Part shown: one piece after another, positions 57,464 to 64,000 of the stretch
How the letters are laid out: each line of letters starts with the position of its first letter
Position numbering within the stretch: the first letter of the stretch is position 1
Origin: Fulvia fulva
Taxonomy: Eukaryota; Ascomycota; Dothideomycetes; Mycosphaerellales; Mycosphaerellaceae
Reading direction: 5' to 3'
NCBI RefSeq assembly: GCF_020509005.1
Contig: NC_063014.1
Span: forward strand, 3,968,001 to 4,032,000
DNA length: 64,000 bases
Translations under genes and position numbers: made by a program
The notes under the pieces: model-generated
Told to the model about the DNA's origin: nothing
Databases searched by the model: none
The model's input: only the letters and a program-made list of their open reading frames with translations

Positions 57464-60433
57464 ATAGGTACTAGCGTTAAGTCTTACGGGATTCTAGTAT
57501 AGACTACTTAAAATAGGCTTTTATACTAACCGACTAGGATCGACGTGCTACGGTTTTAGAGGTAGGACCGTACGAAGTTAGTAAGCTACTTAGGGAGTCC
57601 TCCCGACCTTAGGATATAGAGTAGCCGCGGGCATAATACGTAGTTAAAGGCTCCCGATATGTCTAGACTAAGTAAGGATACTACCTTGTCCCTATTCTTA
57701 TACTAGATAGCCTTTACCTAAGAGGTAATAAGTTCTATCGCGGATAGCGTCGATCGCTATAGGCGCGTACCTATCTAGGTGTCCGGGAGTAGGGAGTACT
57801 CCTCTACCGCCTCGGAGAGTCTCGTTATAACTAGCTTCTTAAGCGCCTTCCTAAGAGTATTAAGGAGCGTAATTAGGCGGTACGACTTTACCTACGTATA
57901 GTCTTCCTTTTACGGCTTACGTAGGACTACTATCGTCGATCGTTTAAATACTATTAGATAGTATCCGGTCTATAGGTAGGCGTTAAAGATCGCTACGACT
58001 ACTAGGGCTAGTTGATCTCTATACTTCTTTAGTAGCTCGTTTAGGATCCTATCCGGCCCCGGGGCTTTCTTCGCCGGTAAATTCCTAAGTATAGCGGTAA
58101 TATCTCCCTCGGATATATCCTATTAGACCGCGATACTAGGGGCTACGGGAGTAGAGCTATTTATGTCGCTTAGATTAGCCTCGACTAGGGGCGCGAAGAA
58201 CTTACTAGCTAGTAGACGCGCCTTAGCCTCGGGGTCGCTAACCGGGCTACTAGGCGGTTATAGCGCTAGGATAGAGAAGGAGGGGCCCTTTATAGGGTCC
58301 TATCGGGCCTATTTTGCTAGCTTCCACATCCTCGCTAGCTTGCCGGCGATTTCTTCTACTATAGCCCTCTAGCCGACTGCTTTCTCCCTCCGTATTATAG
58401 CTTTCTTCTATTAGTATACCTCCCTATATACGTTCTAGGCCTCCTCGCTATAGCTACTCGTCTATACCCGGCGGGCTCTCTATACTTCTTATACTACCGT
58501 AGTATACTTCGGCGTCTAGTATAGTTTAGACTATATCGTTAGTTAGGTAAGCGGAACGTAAAGTAAGGTCGCTTTTCTTATTTCGTCTATTAACCCTTAG
58601 ACTACCTTATCTATCTCGTCGTTACTATTATATTGCTACTACGCGATCTAGACTAGCCTCTCGGAGTTATTAAGGTACGCCTAGATATTGGCCTAGTAGG
58701 CCTTTCCCTAGTTTAGCTTAGGGGTCCTCGCTAGTATATATTATATCTATATCGTAATAGAGGTCCTAACTAGTATATAGTCTAACGACGTAACGAGTTT
58801 ATGTTCGATCCTATAGTAGGTTACCGTATAGTAGTAGCTATCTAAGATCTAGGAGAGGTCGATCGTGCCTTAGAGTCCCCCTCTCTTCTAGGTACCTAGG
58901 TCCTTCGGGGTATTAAGGGCAATTGCGTTGCTCGCTATCAAGTCGAGTACTTCGTCGGCTATAGGGTGCGGCTATATAAGGCTTTCCTAGAAAGGGTAGT
59001 ATATATTAAATTCTCCTACTACGATATAGTACCCTTGTCTCTTAAGCGTACTATCTAGGTATCTATAGACCCTAAGGTCGCGGCTAGACCTCGAGCCTAG
59101 CGGTTATATATATAGGTTATATATCTAAGTACTACCTACGTAAAGGGAGGTAATGTCTCCCCCGCCTTCTTCGTCTACGTAGTATACTACCTCCTAGTCG
59201 GATTCTAGTATGTCCTTACTAATACAGAAGTACGTACGGGGTCTACCGTCGCCTCGTAGGTATGTCGTATAGCCTAGTAACTTATAGGTCGTTAGTCTCT
59301 TATAGTACGGGTTAATCTATAGCTCCTAGATTACTAGGACGTAGTAGACGTACGGGTCCGCCTCGTATAGGAAATGGTTCTAGACTATATCCTTGCTATA
59401 GTTAACATTATACTAGATAATACTAAGCGTATCGAGGCTAGTTATTATTAGTAACAATCATTTCCTCTATAATGTCCTATGTCCTACTACCTTATACGTC
59501 CTAGTCTACGCCTATCGGCTATATACTAAAGGGGAGCCGGGCCTAGTTAGATTCCCTCGCCGTAGCTAGTAGAGTACGTAGCCTCCCGTACGCCCTAGGT
59601 TACGTATCCTTTATATTATTCTCGGCCCTAGGGCGCTTATACCCGACCGCCGCTAGCTAGTTCCGGTATAGGCTAGCCTTACGGTCGCCGTAGAATCTTA
59701 GGGCGACGGTTCTGTTTATAATTGCCTTGTTTTTCGCTAGTTTCCGCTATAGGCATTCCGCGCTATACGATAGGTAGTACCCCGGACCGTTCGCGTACCG
59801 TCTCGTAGCCGATATATAGTCCCTAGATATATAGTCTCCTATATAGTTCGAGCAGGCCTGCTTATTTGTACACGTGTAGGTTTAGTGTCTATACTGTTAG
59901 CATTTGAAGCATTAGAGGATACGAAAGGATAAGGAGTGCTTTTCTACTGTCTTGAGGCTGTATTACTAGACTAGGCCTTGTTCTATCGCTAGATCCGCCG
60001 CTTTCGCGTCTTATAGCTATACTATTAGCGCCGAGGCCTTCTTACCTTCTGGCCATTTCCTATAGAGCCAAGCCGCCTTCTAGATTAGAGAGTTAAGAGT
60101 GACTAAGTTGTCCTCTTAGAGAGCACGTAGGTGACCTTAGTTAGTTAGGTCGAACTCCTTAGGCATATCGTAGACTAGGATCGTAAATTGCTTCGTTAAG
60201 ACCTTCGCTAATACCGTAACCTTAGATACCTACTATAGCTATACCTCTAGGTGCCTCCTAGTAGTAGTAGAGCTAGTATAGATCTATAGAGTACCGTTAG
60301 ACTATTAGTTCACTACGACCACCCCTAGTTAGTTGATTCGTTAGGCGAGCTCCTTATTCGATAGCTTCGTAACTTCGACTTAGTCTTCCTTTGCTATAAT
60401 ACGGATCGTAACTATATCGTACGTTAGGCGGAG
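57464..60433 (-). mobile_element. LINE-B2, 5' portion with endonuclease region
   Basis: Matches LINE-B1 14738-16830 but keeps about 870 bp (58965-59835) that B1 has lost. With 40896-41583 it makes one LINE copy split by Gypsy-B2; about 340 bp of LINE (14396-14737 in B1) are missing at the split, along with the B2 5' LTR. RT thumb and endonuclease sequences run on the minus strand to about 59830, and ORF1-like sequence continues to the end at 60433, where Copia-2 begins. The open stretch at 58163-58372 is on the other strand and not a gene. Confidence 0.8.
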
Positions 60434-62200
60434 GCTATCTAGGCTTAAGAAGGCTAGCGTATATAGAATTAATAACTAGTAATTAGACTAGTTAGTTTTA
60501 TAGACTAAGATACTTAAGTATAACTACACTAAGTACGACGACCTTAGTAGATACTTCCTACTTACTATTTAGTAGAAGTAGGCTCTAGCTTACGGTACTT
60601 CTCTATATAACGAGTAGAAGCGTAACAAAATGTCACTCTAAAAGCTTACTAAGCGTTACCTCGAATAGATACGCGATACCGTAGTAGTAATGACTAACGG
60701 TCGATTAGTCTTCGTAACCTTCTCCGGAGAAACCTTAGTAGAGGATAAAATAGTACCTATAGGTACTAGTTAAAATAAGAGTGACCGTAGTAGTAGCCGT
60801 AGTAATAACAACCCTAGTAATAGCCGCGGTAATAAGGGTCGTAGTAGTAGCCGTAGCGATAAGAATCAAGACGAGGATAATAATAGGCTAAGCGGCTACT
60901 AGAATATTACCGGCGAGCCTAAGGATACCTATTATAAGGGCCTGTTCTTATACGATATAATTAACCCTAATAAGCGCCTAGTAAAGGCTTAGCGCTTCGA
61001 GTAGTAGAAGAAGTACTAGAAAAACTTTATTAACTACCACTAAAGCGACGACGGCGAGCGTCTACTTAGCGTATTAAATCGTAACAATCGTAAGCACTAG
61101 GAACGTAACAAGGATATTACTAATACGAAGAAGGTATTACTAAGCGATAAGGGCTTTATTGGCCTTACTGTTCTTTCTAGCTCAATTAGTAAGTTAAGCG
61201 TCAACTTTAGGGATTACTAGGTATATAATAACTGTTCAGACACTTATATAATCAATTATTACGACTAGGAGGGTATAGAGTTTATTATAGAGCGCCTTAC
61301 TACCTTAGAAATCTAGGCTAGAGCAACTACCTTTCTAATTGTAGCGTTAGGGCGTGTTTATATATAAATTAGGGGCTATTTATCCACCTTACTAGATATA
61401 GCTTACTACCTAGGCTTTTATATAAACGTTATCTCTTATATACGTATAGGAATAGCCGGACTCTAGTAGTACGGACGTAGCAATTCAATATAGTATAACG
61501 ATACTAAATTGATAGACCTATACGGCCCTACTAGTACAATCCCTTTCTTTAAGGTAGTTATACTACCTAAGTCACCTATTATTTACTAATAGCCTATAAA
61601 AGAGGGCTAAGTACTACCAAAGGTCACTAAAAAGATACGTAACGCGCACTTTATTAGTACTATTAGTAGGGGTGCAAACATCGGCGATGAACCTACTAAT
61701 AGCGTAGCATCTCTAACTACTTAAGAGGATAGTGACCGTACTATTCTCGTAGTCATAAACAGTACTAGGGGCACTTAAGGTATAGCTACGTCTAGTAGGA
61801 CCCCTATTAAATACCGAAAGCTCTCTAGCCGCTAGTAGCATCAAATCTTTGGTCATATTAGCGCTAAACGTATTAAGTAGTTACCGCTTAGAGTTAAGGG
61901 GGTGATTATTAACGATAGTCTAAGCGTACCCCTTACTATACATTATAGAGTATATAGGCTTAGTAAAGCTTATAAGGTACACAATCGGTCTTAGCCTATT
62001 AGGGTGATGACCCTATACGGCTATATAGCTATAGACTTAGTAGAATTTACTATCGCCTATAACGGTAATAGGTACCTTGTCTACTTCTACGATCTAGATA
62101 CCTATAGACACTTCTAGTTTTGTTACGAGGCTATAGTACGAGAGTATAGGGGTATAGTATTAATAATGTCGATAGCTAAAGAGAGAAGTAGGTTCTAAGG
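60434..62200 (+). pseudogene. Copia-2 gag to start of integrase, broken by RIP
   Basis: The plus strand shows gag with a Ser/Arg/Asn-rich stretch (about 60770-60900), then a Copia-type protease region starting near W-x-Y-D-N-C-S near 61210 (DSGAS-like site lost), then the GAG pre-integrase part with I-F-G-H-I-S-A-K-R-I-K near 61840-61880, and the start of the integrase core with I-D-L-V-E near 62035 and N-G-N-R-Y-L-V-Y-F-Y-D-L-D-T at 62062-62105. RT, RNase H and both LTRs are absent. It is a different family from Copia-1 or a very diverged one. Confidence 0.7.
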
Positions 62201-62252
62201 TCGAGGCCTATACTTAAGGGCCGAGGTATTACGGGTCGGGTTCGGGCCGAGC

Positions 62253-62275
62253 GTCACGTGATCTGAGGTCACGTG
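62253..62275. promoter_or_regulatory. Two GTCACGTG motifs in the Gypsy-D LTR
   Basis: GTCACGTG occurs at 62253-62260 and 62268-62275, 15 bp apart. Each holds the palindromic E-box CACGTG, bound in fungi by bHLH proteins of the Pho4/Cbf1 kind. Their CpA and TpG are unmutated although the surroundings are depleted. A regulatory role is inference. Confidence 0.35.
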
Positions 62276-62330
62276 CCCCTTTACTAATCCTTTACTTACG
62301 GAGCGGCCGTGATACTACCCCTCCCTTAAA

Positions 62331-64000
62331 ACACCTTTATCTTAAAGCGTATGTCCTTAAATCTTCCTTAGTATATATACGAAGGCTTCGTTATCCTCTA
62401 TACCGTCCGTCTTATCGAGTAGCTCTATCTAGGCCGTTTTAATCATATCCTCTATCGTTATATCCCTCGTTATATCTATTAGCTTACCGTAAGCCTTTAT
62501 GTTACTTACGCCCTCCTACTATACCGGCGGGTAGTTAACTTGGCCTATACGAGCGTATAAAGGTATAGTCGAGCTAGTACTCTCGCTTAATAACTTACTA
62601 GAAGTAGGTACCGAAACCCCTTTAACATTACCTATAGTAACATTAGAAGGCGTATAGTTACTAATAGGAAGAGCTATAGTACCGGTACCGTTAAAGGGAG
62701 GTCGTACGACTATAGTTACCTAAGGTACTAGATCTATACTATATATATCTACTTCAGGTCTTATATCGCGTAACGTTTTATTCGGGATCTAATTAGGTAG
62801 CGGATAAAAGGTAACCGGTATAGACTTCGCTAGTTTATTATACTAGAAGTCTATAACTACCTTTAGTACATCTTTATATACTACGCTCGCGGGCTCCTAA
62901 GTAGACTTACTATCTAAATATCCCTACTACTTTACTAGTATAGTGATGCCTCTACCCTTCGGCTTTAAATCTAGAATACGCTTAATTACTACGAAGTCTA
63001 TTACGGTCTTATCCTAGAGCTTAAAGGGAATTAGTAGTAGTTTTAGTAGCCTAGGGTATTACGTCTACGAGGGTTCCGATAAGCGGTATTTATAGTACTT
63101 AAAGATCTTGTTACGGACGTATTACGATAGACTAGGCTAGACGAAGTCTCTAGTAATAAGCTCGTAGGTCTTCGCTCGTCTAGGGTAGCTAGCGGAAGGT
63201 ATACTATAGTAAGCCTAGAATACCTTAAAGCGTAGATTAGGTACATCCGGAACAAAAACGTTATAGCCGCCGTATCTATTCTTAATATATATCAATCCGC
63301 CTATAGCTACGGCATTAGTATCGTCTATACGGTGTCGCCTTAGGAGCTAATATAGTTCTCCGGTATCTAGCTACCGTAACGCTTACTATATCTCTAGTTT
63401 ACTATAGGCTATACGTACTTCTGTTATTAGGTCATTGTCTTGTCGCCCGGGGCGAATTTCTATAGGTAAGATATTAAGGAAGCGATGTTTAGGTAGTAGC
63501 GTTTGTTCTTAGTACTATCGCCGTAGGTCGTTATTACTAGCTAGAATGTCTTACGGACGACGAGTAAGCGTGTCGGGCTTAACATTACTTTTACTAGGGA
63601 TATATACGATCTTAAGGTAGAACTATAATAAGAATTTAGACTAGCGTACCTACCGGCGGTTTAGTACCTTCGTACTTATAAACTATTCTAGGTTCTTATA
63701 ATTAGAGTATACGAGGATAGGCTTACCGCTCTCGTCGGTAAGGTGCTCGAAGTCGGTCTTATCGCCGTCGATATCCCTAGACATAAGCTCCGGTTTCTAC
63801 TCCTCGAACGCCTTAACGATAGCGAGTAACTCCTTATTATAGATATTATAGTTATATTCCTATAGTAACATCTTCTTTGATATAAATGTAACCGGGCGCT
63901 AAATACTATTATTACCCTTTTACGACATAATAGTAGCCGTAAAGAAATCCGGTACGTCTGTTTTAAGTTTAGTTTCTCTACTAGCTACGAAATACGCGAG
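62331..64000 (-). pseudogene. Gypsy-D pol C-terminal half: RNase H and integrase N-terminal domain, broken by RIP
   Basis: The minus strand reads R-R-A-K-T-Y-E-L-I-T-R-D-F-V followed by a Cys-poor finger remnant and V-I-D-F-V at about 62990-63200, matching the integrase zinc finger and first catalytic Asp. RNase H lies at about 63540-64000. Downstream of the first Asp, the usual core with the second Asp and Glu cannot be found before a Ser/Thr/Pro-rich part that leads to the LTR, so the core seems deleted. The open stretch at 63043-63255 is in another frame. Confidence 0.65.

Larger units (their letters stand above)
62200..64000 (-). mobile_element. Gypsy-D: 3' end of a RIP-mutated Ty3/Gypsy element, cut by the window edge
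   Basis: On the minus strand the element ends with an LTR (right edge at 62314, CGTGATA, a CA end changed to TA), then a polypurine tract at 62315-62330 like that of A1. To the right are a Pol C-terminal part, an integrase N-terminal domain and RNase H that aligns loosely with A1 22600-22930. The 5' part lies beyond 64000. The left LTR edge is not defined, so the start is approximate. Confidence 0.75.

Overview
This window looks like gene-poor heterochromatin of a filamentous ascomycete. It holds no recognisable host gene, tRNA or rRNA. Almost all of it is nested retrotransposon sequence in which CpA and its complement TpG have nearly vanished in favour of TpA, while CpG stays common. That is the signature of repeat-induced point mutation (RIP), and it turns CAA, CAG and TGG codons into stops. 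The old elements therefore have no long reading frames, although their protein motifs can still be read through the stops.

Layout. 1-890: gag remnant of a Ty3/Gypsy-like element (E). ~950-6250: LINE-A, minus strand. 6531-9660: the pol 3' half and LTR of a Ty3/Gypsy element (B1), joined through that LTR to the leader, gag and protease of a second element at 9661-13220. ~13224-17171: LINE-B1, minus strand. 17312-40895: an old, RIP-mutated chromovirus (A2, minus strand) broken up by four insertions: an intact chromovirus of its own family (A1, 20180-27401), a Ty1/Copia element (27584-33241), LINE-C (34035-38115) and a probable solo LTR (39352-39532). 40896-60433: LINE-B2, interrupted by Gypsy-B2 (41584-57463), which is itself interrupted by Gypsy-C (43374-51610). 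60434-~62200: part of a second Copia element. ~62200-64000: the 3' end of Gypsy-D, minus strand, running off the window.

The one element with normal dinucleotide use and intact genes is A1. It has two identical 184-bp LTRs, a CTTAC target-site duplication, a 708-aa Gag and a Pol frame that ends in a chromodomain and runs on into the 3' LTR. Gag and Pol overlap in the -1 frame, with a slippery heptamer and an 8-bp stem in the overlap, so Pol is probably made as a Gag-Pol fusion by frameshifting. Its primer-binding site matches 9 nt of its own LTR, which suggests Tf1-type self-priming. A1 sits inside A2 in the same orientation, so the window gives a mutated and an unmutated copy of one family side by side.

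Other points of note are a long degraded reading frame antisense to pol near the 3' end of Gypsy-C, a tandem Gypsy-B pair sharing one LTR, and B copies that remain almost identical despite heavy RIP. Boundaries given with ~ or described as approximate were judged by eye from alignments between copies.
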